Positions 46,752-58,424 of a stretch of 64,000 nucleotides of DNA are shown one piece after another. The notes beneath the pieces are model-generated. The model saw nothing but the letters and a program-made list of their open reading frames with translations. It made no database searches and had not been told where the DNA came from. Positions within the stretch are counted from its first letter, which is position 1. Each line of letters starts with the position of its first letter. Made by a program: the position numbers and the translations under genes. This DNA is from Lasiodiplodia sp. COLG20 (Eukaryota > Ascomycota > Dothideomycetes > Botryosphaeriales > Botryosphaeriaceae). Location of the stretch: the NCBI GenBank assembly GCA_009801085.1, contig VNWV01000001.1, forward strand, positions 7,440,001-7,504,000, read 5' to 3'.

Positions 46752-47921
46752 ATGAGGTCCATTCTTACGACATGTGCGCTGGTCGCGTCTGCTTCCGCCC
46801 ACACTATTTTCCAGGAGCTCTACGTCAATGGCGTGTCCCAGGGCCACACGACCGGCATTCGCGTGCCTAACTACGACGGGTGCGTTCCTGACTATCGCCT
46901 TGCCTCTTTCGTCTACACAGCCTCACGCTCGTATTCGATTCGCTAACCTCCCCTCCCCTCAGCCCTATCACCGATGTTACCTCCAACGATGTGATCTGTA
47001 ACGGCGGTGTCAACCCCCTGAACACACCGCTGCCGACGGCTATCATCGATGTAAGTACCATCTTCAAAAGCAAACATGGCTCCTTTACCTCGCCCTACAA
47101 TCTCAAACGCCGATCCCTTCCACTATAAGATCCCTACCGCAAGCGATGTTAGGGACACCGAGTGGTCAAACAGCCCCAATGAGCGCAGCCAAGCCCTACC
47201 AAGACCCCTCAACTCCTCTGAGCATAGATACGGAAAAAGAGGATTGGAGGAAACAACTTGAAACACGCGACGCACCATTAGTTCCCCATTTGGCAATTTC
47301 GAAAACCCCTCTCTTCCCGCGCCCACCGTCAACATCACTCTCACGTCCCACTCTACATGCACAATGACTTGCATATCCACTCAGATCCACTGACGCAAAT
47401 TCCAGATCCCCGCCGGCGCCTCGGTGACGGCCGAGTTCCACCACACGCTCGCGGGCGCCGACTCGTCGGACGGCGACGACCCGATCAGCGCCTCGCACAA
47501 GGGCCCCATCATGGCGTACCTGGCCAAGGTCGACGACGCGACCGTCGAGGACGTGACGGGCCTGTCGTGGTTCAAGATCTACGAGGACGGCCTGGACGGC
47601 GCGTCGGGCACGTGGGCCGTCGACAAGATGATCGACAACGCCGGCAAGGTGTCCTTCACCATGCCCAAGTGCATCCCCGACGGCAACTACCTGCTGCGCG
47701 TCGAGCTCATCGCCCTGCACGGCGCCAGCACCTACCCCGGCGCCCAGCTGTACATGGAGTGCGCCCAGATCAACGTCTCCGGCGGCACCGCCGACGCCGT
47801 GCCCTCGGGCGTCGAGTTCCCTGGCGCTTACAAGACGGACGACGCCGGCATCGTCTTCAACCTCTACTACCCCACCCCGACGTCCTACGCCATTCCCGGC
47901 CCAACGGCGCTCACGTGCTAG
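46752..47921 (+). CDS. AA9 lytic polysaccharide monooxygenase (formerly GH61)
   Basis: Three exons, 46752..46879, 46963..47050, 47406..47921; 243 residues. The signal peptide (1-16) is cut before HTIFQELYVNG, so the mature protein starts with the obligatory histidine of the copper histidine brace. The second brace His lies in AEFHHTL (84/85), the axial Tyr in QLYMECAQI (188), with the second-sphere His in IALHGAS (177) and Gln 193. CNGG near residue 60 and GISWFKIYEDG-like GLSWFKIYE are also family features. It cleaves cellulose oxidatively at C1 and/or C4. No CBM1 follows; the chain ends shortly after the domain. The 355 bp second intron is unusually long here. Exon 3 has almost only G/C third positions. 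It is divergent from cdh, its likely electron donor. Confidence 0.95.
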
Positions 47922-48400
47922 ATGGTAGAGGCTTGATGTGCCCCTTGCTCCGCTATTGAGTGCCACTGAAGTTGGATCACTGTACTGGTGGTGGTGTCGT
48001 ACGAGTTGGCTGGAGTTCCCTTTCTTGTGAATAGTTTGCTGGGAGATGCTCGAGGCTGGTCTCGGCGGAAGCAGTTCACTCTTCTGTACATACTTGTCAA
48101 TCATGAGAGACGGACGTCTGCACAAATTTACATTACAATCTTGATTGATGATGGAACACGTATCTATTCTAAAGCCCTTCGAAATGTGGACCTGGTGGGT
48201 TACCGATGCCTCGTTCCCCACTGGGCGCCACGGTTCACCCTCGCGTCGAGTCCTAAGAGAGAGCTAAGACAGCCAACATGCATGATTACCCGTGCGGCAT
48301 CCACCAAAAAGCACAAACTCCTTTTTTGATTCCCTCTTGGCCCCCTAAATTAACAAGAAACTTGTAGAAAGAAAAAGTGGAGAGCAAGGATCTAAAGGAT
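47922..48400. other. 0.48 kb between convergent 3' ends
   Basis: This stretch lies between the LPMO stop (+) and the PWP2 stop (-). It is lower in GC and holds no supportable gene. Confidence 0.5.
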
Positions 48401-51292
48401 TCAATCGAGTCCCATCCATTCACCGCCGCTCTCACTGTCGCTTCCCTCACCCTCCTCGACTTCCATCTCCTCGCCATCCTCGATGAGCCCGAGCACGTCG
48501 TCGGCCCCCAGCGCCCCGTTTTGTCTGCCGACTGGCTGGGTGAGCAAGAAGTCAATCGCGTACACATTATCCTCCGCAAGCCGTGCCACCTCCCGCTGCA
48601 CCTTCGCGACGACCTTCTGGACGGCACGCAGCTCCGGTGCAAACTCGCCCTGCCGGTCTTTGAGCACACGGCCGTGGCTGGTAAGTAGCGCCTCGATCCA
48701 CCGAAGGTTGAACTCGAGATGGGGGCTCTCGTCCGCTTGAGCTGCAACAAAGCGCAGGAGGCGGGCAAGGTACACCTGCGGAAGATCCCGCACGACAAGT
48801 GCTACGTCCTGGAGAGGAGTTGCGTAGTAGACTCGAGCGATAAGGCCACGCTCATTCAGCCGGAAAGCCATGGCCAACGCGCGCAAGTACTGGCCCTCCT
48901 TCAGCGCCGCCAGCGTCGAGTCAGGCGTCACCGTCACATCGAGGTCAAAGGGATCGAACTGCAGCGTGTTGTCGAGGCTGTAAATGAGTAGACCTTCCGT
49001 GCTTGCGGCACAGAATGCGCGGCCCGTGGGCGCAAAGGCTACTGCAGGAACGCGGACCTCCGGACGAGTACGCCGCGAGCTCATGTCGCCGCCACGCTGC
49101 GCGCCAGGCAATGTCTTATCGCCAGCAAGGCGGTCTTCCAGGTCGGAGGCATCACCAGTCTCGTCAATGAGTCCACGAGGCCCACCTTCGGTTAGGAGCT
49201 TGCTGTTGAGGAATTCCTGCGTGCCGTCTAGCGATAGGTTAACGCTGACGGTATATTTCTTCAACAGGACGCCAGACTGCACGTCGTACAAGCAAATGTA
49301 CTTGCTGTTGCCGCCGGCGAGAACGCACGTGCCATCTGCGCTATAGGTAATAGTCTGGAAAGCTTTAGTGCCGGCCACATTGGCCGCGGTCCGTCGGTCC
49401 GTCATTTTGCGACCACCGGAGACATCGCGACGACCGTCCAACCCGCCGACTTGGGTTGCATCGGATACCGACCAGAACGACAGCTGACCATCGAGAGTCG
49501 CTACCGCGATCTGTTTTGAGTCTGGACGGAACGCCAAGCTGAGGATGTCAGACTGCAATTGAAGAGGCTCGCTTGTCTGGGTCCGTGCGAATATATCCCA
49601 AATGCGTACGGTGTGATCCCAGCTGCCACTGACAATATTGCCTCCGTTCGGCGCAAAGGCGAGAGACGATACGGGTGCTTCGTGTCCGGAGAGTGTATCG
49701 AGCAGCTGCCCGGTCTGTACGGACCAGATATGGATATCCGGGTCGTCACGCGAGCCAGCGCAGATAACCTCCCCGCTGGGGTCCACGGCGATAGAGGAGA
49801 AGGAAAGGCGTTTCGGTGCGGTAAAGGTGCGGAAGTTCCGGTAGCGGATCAAGTCCCACGCTCGCACAGAGCCATCGAGAGAAGCCGTGAAAAGGACGTT
49901 ACCGCGTTTTGCGAACTCGCAAGCCGTTACGCCACTGGTGTGTTCGGTGAAGGTAACGATGCAAAATCCGGAAGCAGTGTCCCAGACCTTGATCTTGCCG
50001 TCGTCAGCGCAAGTGATAATCCTTTGGCCATCTGGCGAGTAGACGATTGAGTTCATCGAGTCGAAGTGGCCCTGTTGCTTGAGGATATAAGATTCAGATT
50101 GCCACTCCCAGACGAGCAATTGACCAAGCTTGGATGCGCCGAATGCCAGCCATTCGCCGGTCTTGTTGATGGTGACGTAGTCAATGTCATGTTGCGAGAT
50201 GCTGTTGAAATCAGTTGAGGGTTTGAAAAAGCAATCGGAATCCGTACCTGAGGTTTTGGATCGTGGAGAACTCAGGCAGCTCGTGGATGCCAAAAATACC
50301 GTTTGAGAAGCCCACTACCAGGAGGTTGCTTTCTGCGTGAAACGCGGCGCAAGTAACGTGCGCGTTGTTTTGCATAAAGTAATGCTTCTCAGCTATCCTC
50401 CAGCGCTCCGTGTCCTCTTCCGGCTCGTCCTCATCCAGATCAGGTTTTGGAAGATATTGCCACTCGAAAAGCGCACCGTCTTTGCTGACCGTGTACATCT
50501 GCAACTCAATCAGCATACCTCGCCCTAATTCCACATGTCTGCAGTTATACCCACTAATTCCTGATTTTTTGAAAACCATGCACCCACGACGGCCTGCCTG
50601 TGTCCGGACAGGGTTGTGGGGACGAAGCCGTCCTCCGGATCCAAACTCCATATTCTTGCTGTGAGGTCTTTGGACGACGTAAGGAAAAACCTAGAGTCGC
50701 CAGACCACTCTATGCTCTCAACATTGTCATAATGGCCGGTATATACTCTATGGCGTACGAAAGGCGCGAATTCCAACTCGCCGTCTGCGCCGGCATCCGG
50801 GGTCGAGGGCGTGTGCCACACTTCGACTTGACGGCCAATTGCGGCAGCGAACTGACGCCCATTCGGCGCGAATACTATGGACGAAACAGGCGATCGGAAC
50901 GAGAAGTGGTAAAGCGCAATACGGCGGGGCACGTTCGTCAGAATGGCGCGGCCATCTTCGTCGACGGATAGCAGCAAGTTGCCGCGAGGATTTAATGCGA
51001 TGCGGGCAATGTTTCGGCGGTGCGCGAAAGGAAGAGTGTGCGATTTGTTGCTGCAAAATGGTCAGGTCCTGCGTCATGAATGCGGTGCAAGTCGGAGGTG
51101 TGTTCGCACTTGACCAGGTCGAAGACTGAGACGCGGTTGCCCACGGGCGACAGCAGACAGGTGCCATCCGGGGTGAAAAGAAGGTTGCCGCGGCTGTAAA
51201 CAGTGCCCAGCAAATTCGAGAACTGTGCGCGGGTCAGCGACTGCGGCAGCAGGGCGTGCGACGGCGGTACGTACCCTGAAGTCGGTCTTCAT
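48401..51292 (-). CDS. PWP2: Pwp2/Utp1, WD40 protein of the small-subunit processome
   Basis: Five exons: 51292..51275, 51222..51110, 51050..50555, 50498..50248, 50201..48401; 892 residues. The 18 bp first exon (MKTDFR) joins FSNLLGTVYSRGNLLFTPDG, the highly conserved Pwp2 N-terminus. Two successive WD40 propellers follow (GH...WD units such as GHYDNVESIEWSGDSRFFLT and GHEAPVSSLAFAPNGGNIVS), then a helical C-terminal UTP12-type domain and an acidic tail (EEMEVEEGEGSDSESGGEW). Pwp2 is part of the UTP-B complex that helps load the U3 snoRNP and fold 35S pre-rRNA for 18S processing. Introns are 46-59 bp. It is divergent from the septin gene. Confidence 0.95.
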
Positions 51293-51678
51293 GGCGGCAT
51301 GGACTTATCGATTGCGGGCGGGAAACTTTTTGGTGTTGCAGCTCTCGAAGGGCTTGGCGCACAGGCATGGCGGTCCGAGCGCGCGTGCTAGCGTGGCCCA
51401 ACGCGCTTTCCCCCAGGGTCTCTCGCCGAAGGGGAACCTCGACTTAGGGGCTTCCACCACCGCTCTCCACTGCCTTCCAGCGCCCGCCGCCCCATTGACG
51501 CCCGCCCTTCCTCCAACTTCCTCCGCTCGCTCCACCAACGTCCGCGCCCTGCTTGGCCTCGGTCACCACATTGTGAGCTTCATCTCTTCAGGGGCTCCTT
51601 TGCGCATCCGCTCACGCTCGCTCCAGCTCCACACTTTCCTACCACCACACCAAAGGCAGCGCGCCTCACCACCCGAAA
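51293..51678. promoter_or_regulatory. Divergent promoter of PWP2 and CDC12
   Basis: The 386 bp between the two ATGs must hold both promoters and leaders. The septin side is pyrimidine- and C-rich (CTCCAGCTCCACAC). I see no clear TATA box. Confidence 0.55.
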
Positions 51679-53105
51679 ATGGCGGAATCTGCGTCCCCGA
51701 TTGGCATTGCCAATGTGAGTTGACCCCGCTATCTTTATGCGCCCGACGTTTGCTGACCTGTCCCCCAGCTCCCCAACCAACGGTAAATAGCTTATCTGCT
51801 TCTCCTTGCGATCGCGAGCGCGCCACCTAACACCACCGCAGGCACAAGATCGTTGCGAAGCGCGGTGCCGCCTTCACTATTATGGTACATCTCCATCGCA
51901 ATCATCCAGCGGGATCAGGGATTGACGTGGTGTGATAGGTTGCTGGCGAGTCCGGCTTGGGAAAGACGACCTTCATCAACACTCTCTTTTCCACCACGAT
52001 CAAGAACTATGCCGATCACAAGCGCCGTCACCAGAAGCAGGTCGACAAGACGGTCGAGATCGAGATTACCAAGGCCGAGCTTGAGGAGAAGTTCTTCAAG
52101 GGTTAGTATAGGGGACCCCTCGCCGACCAAATGCGCGCATTGGCTCATTCCCTTTACAGTCCGCCTTACGGTTATCGACACGCCCGGCTTCGGCGACTAC
52201 GTCAACAACCGCGACTCGTGGCAACCCATCATTGAGTTCCTCGATGACCAGCACGAGTCGTACATGCTCCAGGAGCAGCAGCCCAAGCGTACCGAGAAGA
52301 TTGATCTCCGTGTCCACGCCTGCCTGTACTTCATCCGCCCTACCGGCCACACCCTGAAGCCTCTCGACATCGAGGTTATGAAGCGTCTCTGCACTCGCGT
52401 CAACCTCATTCCCGTTGTCGCCAAGGCCGACACTCTCAGCCCCGCTGACCTCAACAAGTTCAAGGCCAAGGTATGATTTTCTAGTGATTTTTTTTAGCGT
52501 GCTATCTGACTAACGAAATACGAAAGATCCGATCTGTTATCGAGGCCCAGGGCATCAAGATCTACCAGCCCCCGCTCGAGGAGGACGATGAGGCCGGTCT
52601 CCAGCACGCTCGCAGCCTGATCGCTGCCATGCCTTTCTCCGTCATCGGCTCCGAGAAGGACGTCCAGACCACTGACGGCCGTACCGTCAAGGGTCGCCAA
52701 TACGCCTGGGGTGTCGCTGAGGTTGAGAACGAGGAGCACTGTGACTTCAAGAAGCTCCGCGCCATCCTTATCCGCACGCACATGCTGGATCTGATCCACA
52801 CGACCGAGGAGAACCACTACGAAGCGTACAGGGCACAGCAGATGGAGACGCGGAAGTTTGGCGAGGCTCGGCCCAGGAAGCTGGACAACCCCAAGTTCAA
52901 GGAGGAGGAGGAGGCACTCCGCAAGCGTTTCACGGAGCAGGTCAAGGTGGAGGAGCAGCGTTTCCGCCAATGGGAGCAGAAGCTCATCTCGGAGCGCGAC
53001 CGCCTCAACAAGGACCTGGAGCAGAGCCACGCCGTCATCAAGCAGCTCGAGGCAGAGGTCGAGACACTGCAGGGCAGCGTTACCCGCTCTCACGGCCGTC
53101 GTTAG
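51679..53105 (+). CDS. CDC12: Septin Cdc12 (AspC type)
   Basis: Six exons: 51679..51714, 51769..51782, 51842..51884, 51939..52101, 52160..52470, 52527..53105; 381 residues. Exon 2 is only 14 bp (LPNQ plus two bases). The N-terminus MAESASPIGIANLPNQRHKI and the motifs G1 GESGLGKT (about 35-42), G3 DTPGFGD and G4 AKAD mark a septin GTPase; the septin unique element follows, and the C-terminus is a coiled coil (about 305-375, RFRQWEQKLISERDRLNKDL). The N-terminal NLPNQRHKIV and the DDQHESYMLQEQQP segment point to the Cdc12/AspC group. Septins polymerise into filaments at septa, branches and hyphal tips. Confidence 0.95.
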
Positions 53106-53554
53106 GCCACTTTCGCACTGCGCACCCGGTTTTTCCTTTCTTCTGATACCTCTCATTTGCAGTCTTTCAGTACGTTTGTAATGGCGCTTAGCGAGCTTCA
53201 GTCCAAAGTTGGTTTGAGGCTTTGCGACTTCGCAACTGAGCCTTTTTCTTAAGCAGCGCGGCGGCGGGAGGGGATTCCGTTTTGGCGCGGGAACCGTTGC
53301 GTAGTTGGGAGTTTTCAAGCTGGGAGAGACGCATTAAAATCTGGGGAAGCATCGGCTAATTTTGCATCTTCCACTTCTCCCCCATTGTAGATTAATGAAC
53401 TTTTGCGTTGCCCTTGAGCTAAAATCTTGTGTAATGTGTGGACCACGTTGATTCTGTGATCTGGGTGCCAAGGCCGCGCAATTGTATCCAGGCTCCCGCC
53501 AACAGCTCCGACACCACCACCGACGCTCCGCAACTACATTTACTGCGACATGTC
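53106..53554. other. 0.45 kb tandem spacer
   Basis: It holds the 3' flank of CDC12 and the promoter of the WD40 gene. The frame of the next gene's first exon is open upstream to an ATG at 53438, which would add 39 residues; no other gene is seen. Confidence 0.5.
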
Positions 53555-54996
53555 ATGGCACAATTTCCAACCCGGCAGATTGCCAAGCTCTCTGGCCACA
53601 ATGGTAATATTCTGCACAGGCTTTCTCAGCCTATATTCTCAGATCTGACTGGAAACAAGCTCTAACGCTGCAGCAGGACCAGTCCACGCCGTGACTTACA
53701 GCGCAGGCGTTGGCCAATATGTACGTTCAAACCACTTCTCCGACCCGCAAACGCCACAGAAAGCCCTCTTCCCTCGCTCAATCACGGAAGCTCTCTTACA
53801 CTCACGAACGAGGAAACACGCGGTTATCTAACGCGGCGCGCAAATAATAGATCCTCACGGGCAGTTCCGACCGCACAATCCGGCTATTCAACGCGGCGCG
53901 TGGAGGACTGGTGCAGAAGTACGAGGCGCACGGCTACGAGGTGCTCGACATCGCCGTCGCGGACGACAACGCGCGGTTCGCGAGCGTGGGCGGCGACAAG
54001 GCCGTCTTCCTGTGGGACGTCGCGACAGCGACGACGCTGCGCCGGCTTAGCGGGCACAGCGGCAAGTGCAATGCCGTCGCCTTTGCCGCGCAGGGCGACG
54101 TGTTGGTCAGCGGTGAGTCATGTGCTCCCTTTTTAAGCTTTTGTTGCTTTCTTGGGGTAGGAATTGTGGGGTGAGCGGAGAGGAGGAGCGGGAATGTGCA
54201 GTGGGGTCGGGAAGGGAGGCTTGGGCCGACGGAATGTGGGCGCGAGCGTGAGCCCTGTGGAAAGTGTGCGGGAAGCTAATTATGATATGCTTGTCTGCAG
54301 GGAGCTTCGATGCCACGGTCAAGCTTTGGGATCTCAAAAGCCAGTCGCACAAGCCGCTCATGACGCTATCGGAGGCTAAGGATAGCATCTCGTCGATCTG
54401 CGTCTGGGGCCACGAGATCTTCACCGGGTGCGTGGACGGGAGGGTCAGGACGTACGATATCCGGATGGGGCAGGTGTTCGTGGATCTTATTGGACGTGAG
54501 TATAAGGATGAGCGAGGATTGTCCCGGTAGGCTACAGACGGCTTTACTGATACGAGACAGATCCGGTCACGTCTATCACGACTACTAGGGATGCGGACTC
54601 GATCTTGACCAGCACGCTCGACTCGACGATACGTCTGATGGACAGGTCTAACGGCAAGTTGCTGCAGTCTTACAAAGCACCTGAGGTAGGAACTTCCTCA
54701 TTCCACATTTCTCTAGTCATCTCTCGCATACTAGTGACTTTCTACAGTACGTGAATAAAGAGTACCGCATCCGCTCAACTCTTGGTCTCAAAGACAATGT
54801 CGTCATCGCCGGTAGTGAAGATGGTAGCATATTTGCCTGGGACGTCGTCTCGGGCACTACCCAGCAACAGCTTCGGCATGGGGAGGCTAAAGGCACGTCC
54901 AAGAAAGACGTCGTCAGCGCCGTGGCGTTCTGTCCAAGAAGGAACGAGTTCGCCAGTGCCGGTGGTGACGGGAATGTGGTGGTCTGGGGAGTTTAG
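53555..54996 (+). CDS. WDR83: WD40 protein of the WDR83/MORG1 type
   Basis: Six exons: 53555..53603, 53677..53720, 53851..54112, 54301..54495, 54561..54685, 54748..54996; 307 residues, the usual size for WDR83. Seven WD repeats fill the chain: HNGPVHAVTYSAGVGQYILT at the start, then GGDKAVFLWD, GSFDATVKLWDLKS, GCVDGRVRTYDIRMG, DSTIRLMDRSNGKL, GSEDGSIFAWDV and GGDGNVVVWGV at the very end. Human WDR83 scaffolds MAP-kinase modules and is also found in spliceosomal C complexes; the fungal role is not well defined. I chose the ATG at 53555 because the first repeat begins within 15 residues of it. Assignment to WDR83 rather than another seven-blade WD protein is by overall pattern. Confidence 0.85.
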
Positions 54997-57357
54997 ATGC
55001 GGTGCTCTCTGGCATAAAGCTGGGGAGAGGTAAGGTATTTGACCGCATCAAGGCCCTGCGTGGTCGAAGCCGTCACAACAACGCTGGACGGCTATGGCAG
55101 AGGGCCGAAGAAAAGATCGGGTTTTCAAATAATGATTTTCTGACGTGCATGGTACTTACGTCCGTACACGTGAGTCTTTTCAAGAGATCCATGACCTTGG
55201 CATGCAGTGACTCCGTACCTTGCATGCACATACTTGCTTTTTTGAACGCCATCTGGCTGGACCGCAGATCGCTCAGGGGTCTCGAAAACTACTGATCAAT
55301 AGTGTCTTTCATTTTCCTCCTTAGTGGGTGCATTTGAGGGACCTGACCAACAGTTGAGGTATATTCTCTAGCCGCCGGCATGGGTACTAGTGCAACGGAG
55401 TCAAGGGCGAGATGAGATGAAAGGAGGAAGAGGGCGAAAGAAAAAAAAAAGTAAGGCCCGCTATTTCTCAACAAGGCCCAACTACAGGTTTTTGGATTAT
55501 GCGATTGCAAGTGAATATGGCAGGGTCCGAAACTTGCATGATATTGACAAGGCCGAGGGATAACATTTTAGCCGTTTGGCAGGTGCTAATGCACTCGCAG
55601 GCGTAGGTAGTCGAGCAACATGCACGTAGCAAAAGAGCAGCAACTTGTCCGTCCGAATAGCAGTGTTGGATCCGCGCTATCTTCTTGCAACGCGCCCAAT
55701 AATCCGTTTTCTCCCGGTGCAAGGACCGGTTCCCCTGTGATTGATTCATATTTGTACGAGCTGACGTTCTCCAGCGTGGCTTTGACGATATCCACTTTCC
55801 CGTGGCAACATGGCGTGCGCTATGGGCAGGTGTTACACCTAAGACAGGGGTGCAGTCGTCCAATAGGAGAAAAGGCATTTCAAAGATGGTTGCAGACAGG
55901 GAGGGGTCTGCAGCTGGCGCACGGAACGGCTCGGGATGCGTGGGCGAACGGAGACGAGGAGCGGCAGCTAATGCGGAGAAAAGTGGTGAGAGATTTTGGA
56001 GGGACCAGGTGCTTTGGGCAACGGTTGGGCGCGCAAGAGCAAGTGCAGTCGAGGTTTCGTTTCGTTTGCTACTAAAGGCTCGTCTCGAGTTGACGTCCTG
56101 TTGGTTCTTTATCGCATCTCGAGTTTACCGCTTTCTTTCTGCGAGAGGTGTCGCGTGCACAACGCCGTATCTGCGCCCCAAAATCTGACGAGGATCCGCC
56201 TTCCATGTTTGACTATCGTGTCCCTGGCCCGGTCACAGAACTAGGGGCCATTCCTCACGCCCTGTCCTACTCACCTACTTTCCTAGGAATTGCCGCGTGG
56301 CAGGCGAAGATTCACTATTGCAGCCAACAGGCTGGAACAGCGTGGGGACGCACCTCCTGATCTGTCGTCATTTGACGGATCCTCATGTTGCCCTGCGCAT
56401 CAGGATCGGAGACGGCGTCACTCTGCAGCATCTGCGACCTGGGCAACGCGCAAGCCCAGGCCCAGGCCCAGTAAGGCAAGCGCCCGAGCTCCAGGCAGAT
56501 CGGAACTTTTGTGGCAGGCGTCTGCACCGCTCAGTAGCGCCGGAAGAAGCACCGGTGACAGGCTGCTGGTTCGCGATGGCGGGGGAGGGACAGTCATGGC
56601 TGGAGTGAGGCATGAAAGGCCGAAATGGTGTGCTGCCATGTGACAGTGGGGCTGGAATGGCGGGCTCAAACGGGTAGGCGGGGGGGAAAGCATTTGGCCG
56701 GCGAGCCCAATAACGAGAAGCACCCGGGAAGAGGGCGGCCGTGTCGCCTGGCTATCAGCCCACAGTCACGCATGGCCCCGGCGGCTCGGCGCAGGGGCGG
56801 CTCTACTCGCAGGGCTCAGCACGCAGCTCCAGGATGGCAGGAATGAATTTCTAGTCCTGCATGAAGGCGCATATATCATTTCCCCACGCCCCCGGCCACT
56901 TCTCTGTTGGAAGAAGTACTTTTAATCCGTACCAACGCGCCTGTTCCTCAGCTCGCCCACCTTCAAACTCCCAAGACCTAAAAATACGCCCGAACATCGC
57001 TCTACGGCCCGTCTCGGCTTTAGCGTCGGCATTCGTCAGTCACCAGCTCAGCCCTGTTGCGGTCTGGCATCATAGTCACCAACTGGTAAGTCCCTGTTGC
57101 CTGTCAGACCTCACGCCAAAACTGCCCACAAGCCTCCAAGGCTTCTACAAAATGGCGCAAGTCCCGCCACCTTTCTAATCTTCTTATCCAACATCTTTTG
57201 CTCTCTTTCGTTCCCGCACATATATTCCAGCGGCGCAGCACTCAAGCTATTGCGACTCGACCCCGCGCTAACACCTCCAAAGTCAACGAGCACCTTGAGG
57301 TCCACTCAACTTCGTCTCTCATACAATCTTGAGCAAACCGCCTCCAAATCAGCCACA
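54997..57357. other. 2.4 kb intergenic, no gene supported
   Basis: It spans the 3' flank of the WD40 gene and the upstream region of a small ORF. Frames at 55468-55878 (-) and 56290-56643 (+) lack motifs. The last 200 bp are pyrimidine-rich and resemble a promoter and leader. Confidence 0.5.
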
Positions 57358-57537
57358 ATGCCCTTCTTCGGACACGCCGCTCGCCACTACTCTTCGCGTG
57401 CCTTTGTGCCGCGCTACTCGCGCCTGCAGCTCCTCGTCGCTCACAGCGCCATCACCGCCGGTGTCGTGCTGCCTTTTGTGCACCCGTACCTGCAGACCCG
57501 CCAAGCAAAGCGTGATGGTACCTACATGACCAAGTAA
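57358..57537 (+). CDS. Small hypothetical membrane protein, 59 residues
   Basis: One short frame, starting in good context (CACAATGCCC). The N-terminus is basic and amphipathic (HAARHYSSRAFVPRYSRLQ), like a mitochondrial presequence, followed by a single hydrophobic helix (LLVAHSAITAGVVLPFVHPY) and a charged tail. The stop codon TAA sits inside a perfect donor sequence (AAGTAAGT), so the frame may instead be spliced onward; I could not find a convincing second exon. Location in the mitochondrial inner membrane is inference from composition alone. Confidence 0.5.
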   Translation: MPFFGHAARHYSSRAFVPRYSRLQLLVAHSAITAGVVLPFVHPYLQTRQAKRDGTYMTK

Positions 57538-58424
57538 GTTGTCTCTCCTTTTCGCCGCTTGGATACAGCATTGCGTATACCATGCAAGTGGCGTGTTCAG
57601 TTAGGGGAGCTCCACTTCGGTCATTGTACATGGGGAGCTCCACTTCGGTCAGCGTACACAGGACTAACAGGGCACTGCACGCTAGGCCGCCGATCCCTTT
57701 CACGCCGAGCCCCAAGTTCTAGAGGGAAAGTGCCTGCCGATCAGGGAGCTGCCATGATCCGCTTTCAACTTTTCTTCTTCTGCTGCCAAGCGCTGCAAGA
57801 AGCAGCCCTTGAGCGGTATCGGCGCAGGGACTTAGGTGTGACTTTCGGCTGAAGCTTAGGGAGGGGCCAAGGGCTGGCGAAGCCCTCCCATTGGAGCATC
57901 CTATTGGCGTTTGGCGGCAATATACCAGGATTTTATTTTATTTTTTTGACAGAATAGTCGCTCGTTTGATTCTGAGCGGCTTGCTTCTCCCTCTGGGAGC
58001 TGCATTTTCGACGATATCATAGCGCAATGAACAGTTTTAGTATAGTCAATTTTGTACAGAGTTGAGAGTGGTAATTGAGATACAAACCAGACCAATTATT
58101 TTCCCGAAGACAATTGGACGCAACCATTTCGGATAGAAGCTTTTTGGAGCTGAATGCTTCGCTGCCATACTCCAGTAACCAATGCGAGGGTCCCATCCGT
58201 AACGAAACATAAACCGGTTGCTCTACTCGAAAGCGCAACAACCCCTCGGAGACTCGACTGCGTTCATGGCGCCATCTGGCCACCCCCATATTTCAGCTAC
58301 GCCAACAATCAACCCCCCAGCTTTTGATCCGCGCTTAGATTCCCCACTGCCCCTTCTTTTCCGCATGGCAACTCGTATCGCTCCCGTCACCGGTTCCTTT
58401 CGTATTCCATCAGCCATCATTCGT
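57538..58424. other. 0.9 kb between the small ORF and the DUF4748 gene
   Basis: The two genes converge on this stretch. It contains a 28 bp tandem duplication (57604-57659) and a T-rich tract near 57932-57948. No gene is supported. Confidence 0.5.
57604..57659. repeat. Tandem pair of 28 bp units
   Basis: Two head-to-tail copies, 57604-57631 and 57632-57659, start GGGGAGCTCCACTTCGGTCA and differ at only three positions near their ends. Each contains the 8 bp palindrome GGAGCTCC. Confidence 0.9.
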
